Shown here: piece after piece, positions 33,403-41,452 of the stretch
Layout: the number at the start of each line of letters is the position of its first letter
How positions within the stretch are numbered: position 1 is the stretch's first letter
NCBI RefSeq assembly: GCF_014302995.1
Contig: NZ_CP060295.1
Location: forward strand, 7,183,501-7,247,500
Source: Variovorax sp. PAMC26660
Lineage (GTDB): Bacteria > Pseudomonadota > Gammaproteobacteria > Burkholderiales > Burkholderiaceae_C
Reading direction: 5' to 3'
Length of the DNA stretch: 64,000 nucleotides
Translations under genes and position numbers: made by a program
Notes under the pieces: model-generated
What the model was told of the DNA's origin: nothing
The model's database searches: none
Seen by the model: only the letters and a program-made list of their open reading frames with translations

Positions 33403-34285
33403 ATCCGAACGCCCCGTGGTGCTGGTGGTGGACGACGCCCCCAGCAGCCTGGGCATGCTGTGCGACACGCTGGAGGCCAGCGGCTACACCGTGCTGGTGG
33501 CGGCCGACGGCGAAGCCGCGCTGCAGCGGCTCGAACTGGTGGTGCCCGACGCGATATTGCTCGACGGCCTGATGCCCGGCCTCTCGGGGTTCGAGACCTG
33601 CCGGCGCATCAAGGCCAACCCGGCGCTGGCGCACATCCCGGTGCTGTTCATGACCGGGCTGTCGGAAACCGCACACGTGGTCGAGGGCTTCGAGTGCGGC
33701 GGCGTCGACTACGTGGTGAAGCCCATCCGTGCGCAGGAAGTGCTGGTGCGGCTGCACACGCATGCGCGCAATGCCCGCATCACGCGCATGGCACGCGATG
33801 CGGTCGATGTGGCGGGCATGGGCGTGGTGTTCGTCGACACGCGCGGGCGCATCGCATGGCGCTCTCCGCAGGCCGCGCTGTGGCTGCACGCGCTCGAAGA
33901 TCCGGTGGCACCGGGGCTGCTGCCGCTTTCGCTCGAAGCGGCGCTGGTGCCCGGCGTAGCCATCGTCGTCAACACTGCGACCGGCATGCGGCTTTCGGTG
34001 CGCAACCTCGGTGCGGCGGCATTGGGCGAAACGATGCTGCTCTTTGCGATGCAGCGCGATGGTGCCGCCGGCGCTTCTTCCGCGCGGCTGGCCGAAGCCG
34101 CCCTCACGCCGCGCGAGACCGAGGTGCTTTCCTGGCTCGCCAAGGGCAAGACCAACCGCGACATCGGCGAGATCCTGGGCACCAGCCCGCGCACGGTGAA
34201 CAAGCACCTGGAGCACATCTTCGAGAAGCTGGGCGTGGAAACACGGGCAGCGGCTGCGGCGCTGGCAAGCGGTCAACTGGTCTGA
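33365..34285 (+). CDS. LuxR/NarL-type response regulator with extended middle domain
   Basis: A 306-residue regulator: receiver (VVLVVDDAPSSLG, phospho-Asp in DAILLDGLMPGLSGFE, Lys in YVVKPIRAQEV), a ~100-residue middle segment resembling a PAS fold (AGMGVVFVDTRGRIAWRSPQAALWL), and a C-terminal LuxR helix-turn-helix (LTPRETEVLSWLAKGKTNRD, then TVNKHLEHIFEKLGV). Overlaps the hybrid sensor gene by 38 bases, so the two are surely co-expressed and probably partners. Likely target is the divergent urt-fmd operon. Confidence 0.9.
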   Translation: MQTLHSAPSFRPESERPVVLVVDDAPSSLGMLCDTLEASGYTVLVAADGEAALQRLELVVPDAILLDGLMPGLSGFETCRRIKANPALAHIPVLFMTGLSETAHVVEGFECGGVDYVVKPIRAQEVLVRLHTHARNARITRMARDAVDVAGMGVVFVDTRGRIAWRSPQAALWLHALEDPVAPGLLPLSLEAALVPGVAIVVNTATGMRLSVRNLGAAALGETMLLFAMQRDGAAGASSARLAEAALTPRETEVLSWLAKGKTNRDIGEILGTSPRTVNKHLEHIFEKLGVETRAAAAALASGQLV

Positions 34286-34289
34286 CAGA

Positions 34290-34778
34290 TCAGGGGATCA
34301 CTGCCGTGAGGTTCTGGTCCGCCACATGCCGCTGCTCGGGCGTGAAGGCTTCGTAGAGCTTCGAGAGCGCATCGCTCACGGTCTGCATGCGCCGGGCCCG
34401 GTCTTGCGCCTGTGCGGTGCGCTGCTGCATGAACTGCAGGGCAGTCTGGTCGTCGGCAGGCGCCGCGCTCGCCATGCCACTGCGGCCCGCAAGGTCCCAC
34501 ACCGCATCGGAAAAATGGTCCCACAGCACGGACTGCTCCGGCGTGACCATCAGTTGCAGGCGCAGGTCGTAGAGCTTGTCCCGGATCTTGCTGGCCGCCG
34601 TGGCGGGCGTGGAGAGGCCGTCGCCGGTGCGCGGGCTCGCCGTGCTGTCGGAACGTGCGCCGCGCCGGCCGCCACCACCCATGCCACCGCCGCCGCCGCC
34701 GAATTGCGCAAAGCTGTAGCCGCTCACGGCGATCAGGGTCGCGGCGAGCGCGAACCTGCGAAGGGGTTTTTTCATCAT
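34290..34778 (-). CDS. Spy/CpxP-like periplasmic protein (LTxxQ-type)
   Basis: A 162-residue exported protein. Signal peptide MMKKPLRRFALAATLIAVSGYSFA, a glycine-rich stretch (FGGGGGGMGGGGRRG), then helical sequence with two TPEQ motifs (LMVTPEQSVLWDHF and EAFTPEQRHVADQ) at the places where Spy/CpxP proteins have LTxxQ. Such proteins are periplasmic chaperones or stress sensors, often under CpxR control. ATG 34778 or 34775, both served by AGGAG. A GTAAA-N6-GTAAA pair lies 80-95 bases upstream. Convergent with the LuxR regulator (4-base gap). Confidence 0.7.
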   Translation of the reverse strand: MMKKPLRRFALAATLIAVSGYSFAQFGGGGGGMGGGGRRGARSDSTASPRTGDGLSTPATAASKIRDKLYDLRLQLMVTPEQSVLWDHFSDAVWDLAGRSGMASAAPADDQTALQFMQQRTAQAQDRARRMQTVSDALSKLYEAFTPEQRHVADQNLTAVIP

Positions 34779-34857
34779 CCTGGCTCCTGGGTCATCCGGC
34801 CCTCGAAGGGCCATCGTGCATTTCAGGAGCCCCGACTGTCTGGCAGGTTGCGAGGCC

Positions 34858-34890
34858 GTAAACCCGAGGTAAAGCCGGCCGTCTTTACCT
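34858..34890. promoter_or_regulatory. GTAAA direct repeat and AGGTAAAG inverted repeat upstream of the Spy-like gene
   Basis: GTAAA at 34858-34862 and 34869-34873 are spaced by six bases, close to the enterobacterial CpxR box (GTAAA-N5-GTAAA). The second copy is also the left arm of a perfect inverted repeat, AGGTAAAG (34867-34874) with CTTTACCT (34883-34890). It lies between the GltI-like gene's end and the Spy-like gene's start. Regulation by a CpxR-like protein is inferred from the gene family and the box. Confidence 0.45.
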
Positions 34891-34907
34891 GCTTTGCCCA
34901 AGCCGCT

Positions 34908-35819
34908 CTATCGCGCCTCGTAGTCTTCCATGGGCTTGTCGGTGGGGTTGGCCCAAGCGGCCTTCGTCAAGGCGCTGGCCGGCAATCCCACCTTCGAGTT
35001 GTGCGGCGGAATGGGCTGCATGAACCACTTGTCGTAGATTCGCGCGACATCTCCGCTTTTGGCCAGCGACACCACGCTCTGGTCGACGATCTTCTTGAAC
35101 GCGGCGTCTCCCTTCGGAATCATGATCGCGATCGGCTCGACGCTGAGAACCTGGTCGAGCAGCCTGTACTGCGCCGGCTCCTTGCTTTTGGAGATCAGCG
35201 TCGCAAGGATCTGGCCGTCGGCGGCAAAGCCGTGCGCGCGGCCCGATTCGAGCAGCAGGAAGCCCTCGCTGTTGTCCTTGGCAAGCACTTCCGCAATGTC
35301 GTTGGCGCCATCGCGCTTGAGCTTTCTCAGGAGCTGAACGGAGGTGCTGCCCGTGGTGGCGGCCACGGTCTTGCCGGCAAGCTGCGCCGACGCCGTGATG
35401 CCGGAGGCTGCCTTGACGGCGATGCGAACGCCCTCCACGTAAAGCGTGGGAGCGAACGCCACGTCTTTCTGCCGCGCGGCGTTGTTCGTCGTGGTGCCGC
35501 ACTCGATGTCCACCGTTCCGTTCTGCACCAGCGGCATGCGGTTCTGTGGCGTGACCAGTTGGTACTTCACGCTGATCTTGTCGTTTTGCAGCGCCTTGCG
35601 GATGTCTGCAATGACAAGTTCGCACACCTCGACATGAAAGCCCGCATAGCTGCCGGGCCCCAGGGTGAAGGACATGGCTCCCGACGCGTCGCGCACGCCC
35701 ATGGTGATGGCGCCGGACTCCTTGATATTCTTCAGGGTGTCGGTCTGGGCAGATGCGTTCCCGACCGACAGCAGGAGTGCCGCGGTGGTTACAGCCGCAA
35801 GAAGGCATTGTTTTTTCAC
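34908..35819 (-). CDS. gltI: Glutamate/aspartate-type ABC transporter substrate-binding protein (GltI-like)
   Basis: Periplasmic receptor of 303 residues. Signal peptide MKKQCLLAAVTTAALLLSVGNASA; mature part with LVTPQNRMPLVQNGTVDIECGTTTNN and YDKWFMQPIPPHN, both diagnostic of the GltI group (SBP_bac_3). No permease or ATPase genes follow, so it may use a transporter encoded elsewhere. The start is GTG 35819 with GAAGGG at 6 bases. It is 9 bases downstream of the VOC gene and probably co-transcribed; the divergent LysR regulator is the likely controller. Confidence 0.88.
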   Translation of the reverse strand: MKKQCLLAAVTTAALLLSVGNASAQTDTLKNIKESGAITMGVRDASGAMSFTLGPGSYAGFHVEVCELVIADIRKALQNDKISVKYQLVTPQNRMPLVQNGTVDIECGTTTNNAARQKDVAFAPTLYVEGVRIAVKAASGITASAQLAGKTVAATTGSTSVQLLRKLKRDGANDIAEVLAKDNSEGFLLLESGRAHGFAADGQILATLISKSKEPAQYRLLDQVLSVEPIAIMIPKGDAAFKKIVDQSVVSLAKSGDVARIYDKWFMQPIPPHNSKVGLPASALTKAAWANPTDKPMEDYEAR

Positions 35820-35828
35820 GGGCGCCCT

Positions 35829-36269
35829 TCAGACGGCAAACAGCGAATCCAGGTCCGCGAAAGACTTCAGTTCGAGGGCGTTGCCCGACGGGTCGAGAAA
35901 GAACATCGTGGCCTGTTCACCCGGCTCACCCTTGAATCGAACGTACGGCTCGATCACGAATGGGGTCTGGCGCGCGATGAGCTTCTCGGCCATGGCCTGC
36001 CACTTGTCCATCGGCAGCACGGCGCCGAAATGACGCACGGGCACGTTGTGGCCATCCACGGCGCTGAGGGCCTTGTGGCCGCATTCGTCGGGCGCCAGGT
36101 GCGCCACGATCTGATGACCGTAGAAGTTGAAGTCGACCCACTCGGGCGCGCTGCGGCCTTCCGGGCATCCGAGCAACTCGCCGTAGAAGGCGCGTGCTTC
36201 GGCGATGTCACGAACGGGAAAAGCCAGGTGGAACGGGATGCGGGTTTCGGGAGCGCTCATGGGTTTCAT
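35829..36269 (-). CDS. VOC-superfamily (glyoxalase/bleomycin-resistance fold) protein
   Basis: A 146-residue vicinal-oxygen-chelate protein with likely metal ligands visible: His in [24 protein letters not shown], His in [15 protein letters not shown] and Glu in [13 protein letters not shown]. These fit a metal-dependent lyase or dioxygenase, or a fosfomycin-resistance-like relative; the substrate is unknown. Start ATG 36269 (MKPMSAP) or 36260 (MSAP). First gene of a two-gene unit with the GltI-like receptor, divergent from the LysR gene. Confidence 0.85.
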   Translation of the reverse strand: MKPMSAPETRIPFHLAFPVRDIAEARAFYGELLGCPEGRSAPEWVDFNFYGHQIVAHLAPDECGHKALSAVDGHNVPVRHFGAVLPMDKWQAMAEKLIARQTPFVIEPYVRFKGEPGEQATMFFLDPSGNALELKSFADLDSLFAV

Positions 36270-36318
36270 CGCGGGAAGAAGTTCAGGGTGGCCGGACTTT
36301 AAGCAGCAGGCCGCATTA

Positions 36319-36338
36319 CCGAAAACGATATATTTCGG
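36319..36338. promoter_or_regulatory. CCGAAA-N8-TTTCGG inverted repeat at the LysR divergent promoter
   Basis: CCGAAA (36319-36324) and TTTCGG (36333-36338) form a perfect 6-8-6 inverted repeat with an A/T-rich centre. It lies 33 bases before the LysR start and 50 bases before the VOC start. Position and symmetry suit a LysR recognition site. Confidence 0.55.
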
Positions 36339-36370
36339 CACTGAGCATCAATAATTTCGATGAATTCGCC

Positions 36371-37291
36371 ATGATCACCGAGCTTCGAACCTTCATCTCC
36401 GTTTGTCGCCACGGCACCTTTGCCGCAGCCGGAGAACGGATCGGCCTGACGCAATCGGCCGTCAGCAGCCAGATCAAGCGGCTGGAAGAAGCGCTCGGGT
36501 TCGAGCTGTTCGATCGCACGGGCCGATCCGCCACCTTGAATGCGGCAGGCGAAACAACGCTGGTTCGGGCCGAAGAAATCTGCGCCCTCTATGCAAAGCT
36601 CAGCGAGCTTCCGGACGACGCCACCGATCGCGGGTTGCTGCGGATCGGCGCCATTGCGTCCACCCAATCGACGCTGGTGGCGCGTGCGCTCGAAAAATTG
36701 CGCAAAGGTTTTCCTTTGCTTCGCGTCCACATCTCGCCCGGCGTGTCGATGCGGCTGATGGACGACCTGGACGCCGGCAAGATCGATGCGGTCGTGATCA
36801 TCCGGCCGCCCTTCGGCATCCTTCCCGATCTGACGTGGCAATCCCTGGTGCACGAGCCCTACGTGCTCATTGCGCCGGCGAACTTGCCCGGCAAGGACTG
36901 GCGCACGCTGCTGCAGGAGCAGCCCTTCCTGCGCTATGACCGCGCATCGTTCGGCGGACGGATGGTCGAAAGATTCCTGCGGCGCGAAGGGATCGTGGTG
37001 AAAGATTCCATCGAGGTCGACGAAATCCCCGGGCTCATCCATCTCGCATCCAAGGGCTTGGGCGTTGCCCTCGTGCCGTTGGTCGAGGCGCACCTTCCGC
37101 TCCCTCCCGGCGTTCGCATGCTCTCGCTCGGAGAGTTCACGTTCTACCGCGAGATCGGGCTCCTTCAGCGCAAGCCGCGGGCCAGCCCGCCCATCGTCGC
37201 GCAGTTTGCTCAGTGCCTGCGGGAGGCTGCCGAACCGGTGAAGGCAGTTCGCAAAAAACCCTTGACCGCCTCGAAAAAGATATTAAAGTGA
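36371..37291 (+). CDS. LysR family transcriptional regulator
   Basis: A 306-residue LTTR. N-terminal helix-turn-helix MITELRTFISVCRHGTFAAAGERIGLTQSAVSSQIKRLEE (cited here as the start MITELRTFISV and the recognition segment GLTQSAVSSQIKRLEE), then LFDRTGRSATLNAAG and a periplasmic-binding-like effector domain (LRIGAIASTQSTLV … VVIIRPPFGILPDL). ATG 36371 is used; longer frames upstream run through the promoter. Divergent from the VOC/GltI-like pair, which it most likely regulates. Its stop codon lies inside the palindrome upstream of the SPFH gene. Confidence 0.92.
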   Translation: MITELRTFISVCRHGTFAAAGERIGLTQSAVSSQIKRLEEALGFELFDRTGRSATLNAAGETTLVRAEEICALYAKLSELPDDATDRGLLRIGAIASTQSTLVARALEKLRKGFPLLRVHISPGVSMRLMDDLDAGKIDAVVIIRPPFGILPDLTWQSLVHEPYVLIAPANLPGKDWRTLLQEQPFLRYDRASFGGRMVERFLRREGIVVKDSIEVDEIPGLIHLASKGLGVALVPLVEAHLPLPPGVRMLSLGEFTFYREIGLLQRKPRASPPIVAQFAQCLREAAEPVKAVRKKPLTASKKILK

Positions 37292-37300
37292 TATCACTTT
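37285..37300. promoter_or_regulatory. Perfect 16-bp palindrome AAAGTGATATCACTTT
   Basis: AAAGTGAT is followed directly by its reverse complement ATCACTTT. It overlaps the LysR stop codon and lies 15 bases before the SPFH start, just before the GGAGG ribosome-binding site. The next-but-one gene encodes a ribbon-helix-helix protein, a class that binds short palindromes, so this is a good candidate for its autoregulatory operator. Confidence 0.65.
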
Positions 37301-37315
37301 CAACCGGAGGCCTTC

Positions 37316-38212
37316 ATGCATGAGCAGACACTGCAACCACCCCGCTCGGTCCGAAAAGAGCGGCCTTACCGATCCGTGAGCGGATATGGCATCGCCGTCG
37401 CGGTGTTCCTGCTGGTCGCGCTCGGCGTGTGGGCCATGGTGCAGCGGCTGATGCCGCTTCCCATGAGCATCCTGCTGATCGTGGTGGGCGTCGCCCTGCT
37501 GCCGGGGCTGTACATGCTGCAGCCCAACGAAGGCATCATCCTGACGCTCTTCGGCCAGTACAAGGGCACCGACCGCTCCGAGGGCCTGCGGTGGACCAAC
37601 CCGCTCCAGGCCGGCCAGAAGATTTCGCTGCGGGCGCGCAACCTCAACACCCCGCCGCTGAAGGTGAACGACAAGCGCGGCAACCCGGTGGAAATCGGCG
37701 CGGCCGTGGTTTGGCAGGTCTACGACACAGCGCAGGCCGTGTTCGAGATCGACGACTACAACAAGTTCGTGGCGATCCAGGCAGAGGCCGCAATCCGGCA
37801 CCTGGCCACCCAATACGCCTACGACAGCGGCGACGACCTCCAGAGCGACGAAGTCACGCTGCGCGCCGGGCTGGACGTGGTGGCCGATGCACTCAAGGCC
37901 GAGCTGAACCAGCGCTTTGCCAGCGCGGGTGTCGAGGTGCTCGATGCCAAGCTCACCCATCTCGCCTATGCGCCAGAGATCGCGCAGGTGATGCTGCGGC
38001 GCCAGCAGGCCGTGGCCATCGTCAGCGCGCGTCACCAGATCGTGGCGGGTGCGGTGGGCATGGTCGAGGCCGCGCTCAAAGGGCTGTCGGAGCGCAACCT
38101 CGTCGTACTCGACGACGAACGCAAGGCCTCGATGGTGTCGAACCTGCTGGTGGTGCTGTGCTCCGACAGGGAGACCCAACCCGTCGTCAACACGGGTACG
38201 CTGTACACCTGA
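37316..38212 (+). CDS. SPFH/Band 7 domain membrane protein
   Basis: A 298-residue protein with two N-terminal membrane segments ([21 protein letters not shown] and [19 protein letters not shown]) and an SPFH domain ([25 protein letters not shown] … [24 protein letters not shown]). The C-terminal part has the helical repeat [27 protein letters not shown] typical of this prohibitin-like subgroup. Probably scaffolds membrane microdomains or holds proteases; precise role unknown. ATG 37316 follows GGAGG. Followed after 27 bases by the ribbon-helix-helix gene. Confidence 0.9.
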   Translation: MHEQTLQPPRSVRKERPYRSVSGYGIAVAVFLLVALGVWAMVQRLMPLPMSILLIVVGVALLPGLYMLQPNEGIILTLFGQYKGTDRSEGLRWTNPLQAGQKISLRARNLNTPPLKVNDKRGNPVEIGAAVVWQVYDTAQAVFEIDDYNKFVAIQAEAAIRHLATQYAYDSGDDLQSDEVTLRAGLDVVADALKAELNQRFASAGVEVLDAKLTHLAYAPEIAQVMLRRQQAVAIVSARHQIVAGAVGMVEAALKGLSERNLVVLDDERKASMVSNLLVVLCSDRETQPVVNTGTLYT

Positions 38213-38239
38213 AGCACAGCCGCGCCGCATTTCCACCCG

Positions 38240-38440
38240 ATGGCCAGTCCCGGTAAAAAGTCTTATCCCCTGCGCATCGATCCGGCCCTGTGGGCCGAGA
38301 TCGAGCGTCTGGCGGCGCAGGAACTGCGAAGCGCGAACGCACAGGTCGAGTTCCTGTTGCGCGAAGGGCTGGCCAGGCGCGGGCGACTGCCCGCCGCCGA
38401 GGGCAAGGACGCAGACAAGCCCACGCCGCGGCCTCGGTAG
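38240..38440 (+). CDS. Arc-like ribbon-helix-helix DNA-binding protein
   Basis: A 66-residue protein: [47 protein letters not shown] (beta strand KSYPLRID, then two helices) matches the Arc/MetJ ribbon-helix-helix fold; the C-terminus is a disordered Pro/Lys tail. Such proteins often follow SPFH genes. No toxin partner is adjacent, so it is not obviously an antitoxin. It may repress its own operon at the palindrome at 37285. Confidence 0.8.
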   Translation: MASPGKKSYPLRIDPALWAEIERLAAQELRSANAQVEFLLREGLARRGRLPAAEGKDADKPTPRPR

Positions 38441-38539
38441 TAACCACTAAATCCCTGAAGGCTGATTGACAGCCCCAGCTCCTACGATGGCGGTGCAGGC
38501 AGCGACCACGCTGCCGCCCCCTTGCACCAGGAGACATCG

Positions 38540-39352
38540 TTGAAGCCCCTTCTTTCCCTCACGCGCCGCGCCTCGCTCCCGCTGCTCGCAGCCCTCGTTC
38601 TTGCGGGCTGCGGCAGCCTCGACAACGCCGGCAAGCCCGCCACCGGCGACATTCACGTCATGACCTCGGGCGGCTTCACCGCCGCCTACAACGACCTGCG
38701 CCCGGACTTCGAGCGCAGCAGCGGCCGCACAGTCAAGACGGCCTACGGCGCATCGATGGGCAATGCCGACGACTCGATCCCGAGCCGCCTGGCGCGCAAC
38801 GAGCCGGCCGACGTGGTGATCCTCGCGCGCCCCGCGCTCGACGCGCTGGTCGCGCAAGGCAAGGTGGTGGCGGGCAGCCAGGTCGACCTGGTGCGTTCGT
38901 CCATCGGCTTTGCAGTGCGCAAGGGTGCGCCCCGGCCCGACATCGGCACGGTCGATGCGCTCAAGCGCACCTTGCTCGCGGCACCGTCAATCGCCTACTC
39001 GGCCAGCGCGAGCGGCACCTACTACGAGACCGAGCTGCTCAAGAAACTCGGCATCGAAGACCAAGTAAAGCCCAAGAGCAAGCGCATCCTGAGCGAGCGC
39101 GTCGGCACCGTCGTGGCACGCGGCGACGCGGCACTGGGCCTGCAACAGGTGAGCGAACTTCTGCCCATCGCAGGCGTCGACTACATCGGCCCGCTGCCCG
39201 CCGAAGTGCAGCGCGTGACGGTGTTCTCGGCCGGCATCGCCACCGCATCGAAGCAGCCGGAGGCCGCGCGGCAACTGATCCGCTATCTCAACTCGCCGGC
39301 CGCAGCGCCCACCATCGCGAAGACCGGGCTGGAGCCGCTGACCGCGCGTTGA
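38540..39352 (+). CDS. ModA-like molybdate/anion-binding lipoprotein
   Basis: A 270-residue extracytoplasmic binding protein with the ModA-type fold (IHVMTSGGFTAAYNDLRPDFERSSGRTVK … DVVILARPALDALVAQGKV). The N-terminus (KPLLSLTRRASLPLLAALVLAGC) is a lipoprotein signal with lipobox LAGC. The start is TTG at 38540, with AGGAG 7 bases upstream; no ATG fits. No modBC genes follow, so it is an orphan. Orphan ModA-like proteins of this kind often bind something other than molybdate. Confidence 0.82.
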   Translation: MKPLLSLTRRASLPLLAALVLAGCGSLDNAGKPATGDIHVMTSGGFTAAYNDLRPDFERSSGRTVKTAYGASMGNADDSIPSRLARNEPADVVILARPALDALVAQGKVVAGSQVDLVRSSIGFAVRKGAPRPDIGTVDALKRTLLAAPSIAYSASASGTYYETELLKKLGIEDQVKPKSKRILSERVGTVVARGDAALGLQQVSELLPIAGVDYIGPLPAEVQRVTVFSAGIATASKQPEAARQLIRYLNSPAAAPTIAKTGLEPLTAR

Positions 39353-39371
39353 CGAAAGGCGGCGCGTGCGG

Positions 39372-40268
39372 CTACAGCGTCCAGCCGTCGCGCCGGAAGA
39401 ACTCGATCAGTGCGTCGCTGACCATGTCGGGCTGGTCGACGGCCAGCGTGTGGCCCGCGCCGGGCAGCAGCTCGACGTGCACATGCGGCGCATGGGTCCG
39501 TACGCGGGCGCGGGCGCGCAGCGGGTCGTAGAGCGCTTCGTCTTCGCCGAGCATCAGCAGCGTGTGCTTCGGCAGCACACGCAAGTCGCCGTCGCTCATG
39601 CGCCCCGGCGGCCGCGGGTTACCTCGCTGGCAGCGTGATCGCACGAGCAGGTCGTCCATGGCCCAGCCGGGCGGCTCGGGCGCCATCGGTGAAGACACCT
39701 CGGCCTGGAAGCCGCGCACCAGCCTTTCGCTCGGGAACATGGCAGTCACCCCCGCGCGCACGAGAAAACCCGGTCGCACCGAATCGAGGTTCGACGGCGC
39801 CAGCAGCGCGAGTTTCGACGCACGGCGCGACGTCTGGCGCAGATAGGCCGCTGCGAGCCACGCACCGAAGGAGGCGCCGCACAGGCCCACCTTGGGCCGG
39901 CCGAGGCCGATCAGCACATCGTCCAGCCAGTTGCAGTACGCATCCTCGGACACGGGCCGGCGCCCTTCGGTGCGGCCCGCGTCGCCGATGATGTCGACCG
40001 CATAGACCTGCAGCGCGCCCGCGAGCTTCTCGATGTTGTGAATCCAGGTGGTGGCATTGCCGCCGCTGCCGTGCAGCAGCACCACCGGTGGCGCGTAGGC
40101 CGGCCCCGAGGCCAGCACGTGCGCGCGGCCGTAGCGCGTCTCGACATAGCGGCTCTCGTACGGCACCGGCCAGCGCGACAGCACGCGGGCGTACGAATCC
40201 AACAGCGAGGAATGGGCCTCGGGCGAGCGGAAATGGCGGGTGAACAGGCCCGCGTCGAGGGGGTTCAT
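39372..40268 (-). CDS. Alpha/beta-fold hydrolase
   Basis: A 298-residue hydrolase with oxyanion region PPVVLLHGSGGNATTW, nucleophile elbow GLCGASFGAWLAA and catalytic His in LPGAGHTLAVDQPD. The family includes carboxylesterases and BioH-like enzymes; the substrate is unknown. ATG 40268 (MNPLDAGLF) is chosen: the open frame continues upstream by some 200 codons, but only as a shadow of other genes. It ends 19 bases after the ModA-like gene (convergent) and follows the small EF-hand-like gene on the same strand by 17 bases. Confidence 0.87.
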   Translation of the reverse strand: MNPLDAGLFTRHFRSPEAHSSLLDSYARVLSRWPVPYESRYVETRYGRAHVLASGPAYAPPVVLLHGSGGNATTWIHNIEKLAGALQVYAVDIIGDAGRTEGRRPVSEDAYCNWLDDVLIGLGRPKVGLCGASFGAWLAAAYLRQTSRRASKLALLAPSNLDSVRPGFLVRAGVTAMFPSERLVRGFQAEVSSPMAPEPPGWAMDDLLVRSRCQRGNPRPPGRMSDGDLRVLPKHTLLMLGEDEALYDPLRARARVRTHAPHVHVELLPGAGHTLAVDQPDMVSDALIEFFRRDGWTL

Positions 40269-40285
40269 CGGGGTCTGCGGGCGCC

Positions 40286-40618
40286 TCATTGGCGACGCGG
40301 GTCGTGGGGATGGCGGTCCCAGCGGTCGGGCATGCCGTCGCCATCGGCGTCGCGGCTCGAATAGCGGTAGCCGTCGTAGCGCTCCAGGCTGTGCGGACGC
40401 CAGCCGCTCGGACTCATGCCCGTGCCCGCCCTGCCGCCCCATGCGGCACCGGCGCCCGACCGTTGCCTGGAGGGATCGGCATCGCGCTGTTCGATGCGAT
40501 AGACCGGTTTCGACGGCTTGAAGTCTTGCTCGAAGGGATCGGGCCTGTGAGCGCTCGACTCGAGCGCCGCCAGGGGCAGCAGGAGCATCGCGACCGCAAT
40601 GGTGCGCTTGGGGTGCAT
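40286..40618 (-). CDS. Small exported protein with a calcium-loop-like C-terminus
   Basis: A 110-residue protein. MHPKRTIAVAMLLLPLAALESSAH is a signal peptide. The mature part is rich in Arg and Tyr and ends YSSRDADGDGMPDRWDRHPHDPRRQ, cited in two parts: SSRDADGDGMPDRWD and RHPHDPRRQ. The DADGDGMPD loop resembles EF-hand or thrombospondin-type-3 calcium sites. No family is recognised beyond that. It lies just upstream of the hydrolase on the minus strand and divergent from the two-component pair at 40769. Confidence 0.65.
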   Translation of the reverse strand: MHPKRTIAVAMLLLPLAALESSAHRPDPFEQDFKPSKPVYRIEQRDADPSRQRSGAGAAWGGRAGTGMSPSGWRPHSLERYDGYRYSSRDADGDGMPDRWDRHPHDPRRQ

Positions 40619-40768
40619 GGGGTTTTTTCTTCTTCGACGTGCGGAATGGGCACCCCGGCATCGTGATCCACGCAAATGAAGGTCTCCTGAAAATTTGTCG
40701 CCTTGCCGGCCGGCGCCCTCCTCTTTTCTTTGGGATTCCTTCAGCTTCGACAGTTAGATTGCCCTTCC

Positions 40769-41452
40769 ATGAAGATCCTCCTGGCCGAAGACGATTTCGA
40801 CCTGGCCACCGGCATACGCGTCGCCCTGCAAACCCAGGGCATGGAGGTGGTGTGGGTGCGCCGTGTCGAAGAGGCACTGCGCGTGCTCGAAACGCAAGGA
40901 TGCGATCTGATCCTGCTCGACCTGGGCCTGCCCGACGGCGACGGTCTCTCGGTGCTGGAACAACTGCGGCGCGACGGGGCCCGCCTGCCGGTGCTGATCC
41001 TGAGTGCGCGCGATGGCCTGGACGACCGCCTGAAGGGACTGGACACTGGCGCCGACGACTACATGGTCAAGCCCTTCGTGCTGGCCGAGTTGCTGTCGCG
41101 CGTGCGCGCCCTTGCACGGCGCAGCTACGGCAGCGACGGTGCCACCTTCGAGGTGCGCGGCCTCTGGCTGCACGAGGCGACCCAGCGCGTGCGCGTGCGC
41201 GACCTGCCGGTGTCGCTCTCGCGCAGCGAGTTCAAGCTGCTGAGCCTGCTCGTCAAGCGCGCCGACCGCGTGGTCGCGCGCCGCGCGCTCGAACAACTGG
41301 TGCAGCCGAACTGGCAGAACCAGGGCAGCAATGTGCTCGACGTGCACATCTCGAACCTGCGCCGCAAGATCGGCGACGGCTACATCCGCACGGTGCGCGG
41401 CATCGGCTATGTGATCTACCAGACGGCAAGCACGCCGCTGGAGCGCTCATGA
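40769..41452 (+). CDS. OmpR/QseB-type response regulator
   Basis: A 227-residue regulator: MKILLAEDDFDLATGIR, phospho-Asp in LILLDLGLPDGDGLSVLE, YMVKPFVLAELLSRVRALARR, and a winged helix (LPVSLSRSEFKLLSLLVKRADRV … VLDVHISNLRRKIGDGYIRTVRGIGYVIY). Coupled to the kinase by an ATGA overlap. QseB/PmrA-like by pattern. Target genes are not evident; the divergent small exported protein is one candidate. Confidence 0.92.
   Translation: MKILLAEDDFDLATGIRVALQTQGMEVVWVRRVEEALRVLETQGCDLILLDLGLPDGDGLSVLEQLRRDGARLPVLILSARDGLDDRLKGLDTGADDYMVKPFVLAELLSRVRALARRSYGSDGATFEVRGLWLHEATQRVRVRDLPVSLSRSEFKLLSLLVKRADRVVARRALEQLVQPNWQNQGSNVLDVHISNLRRKIGDGYIRTVRGIGYVIYQTASTPLERS

Noticed and set aside
29805..33572. A 1255-codon plus-strand frame covering the hybrid sensor region
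   Set aside because: It is another frame of the same DNA. The sensor frame shows all kinase and receiver motifs while this one shows none.
36194..36370. N-terminal extension of the LysR regulator
   Set aside because: These 59 codons pass through the divergent promoter and the VOC start; the helix-turn-helix begins at the ATG at 36371.
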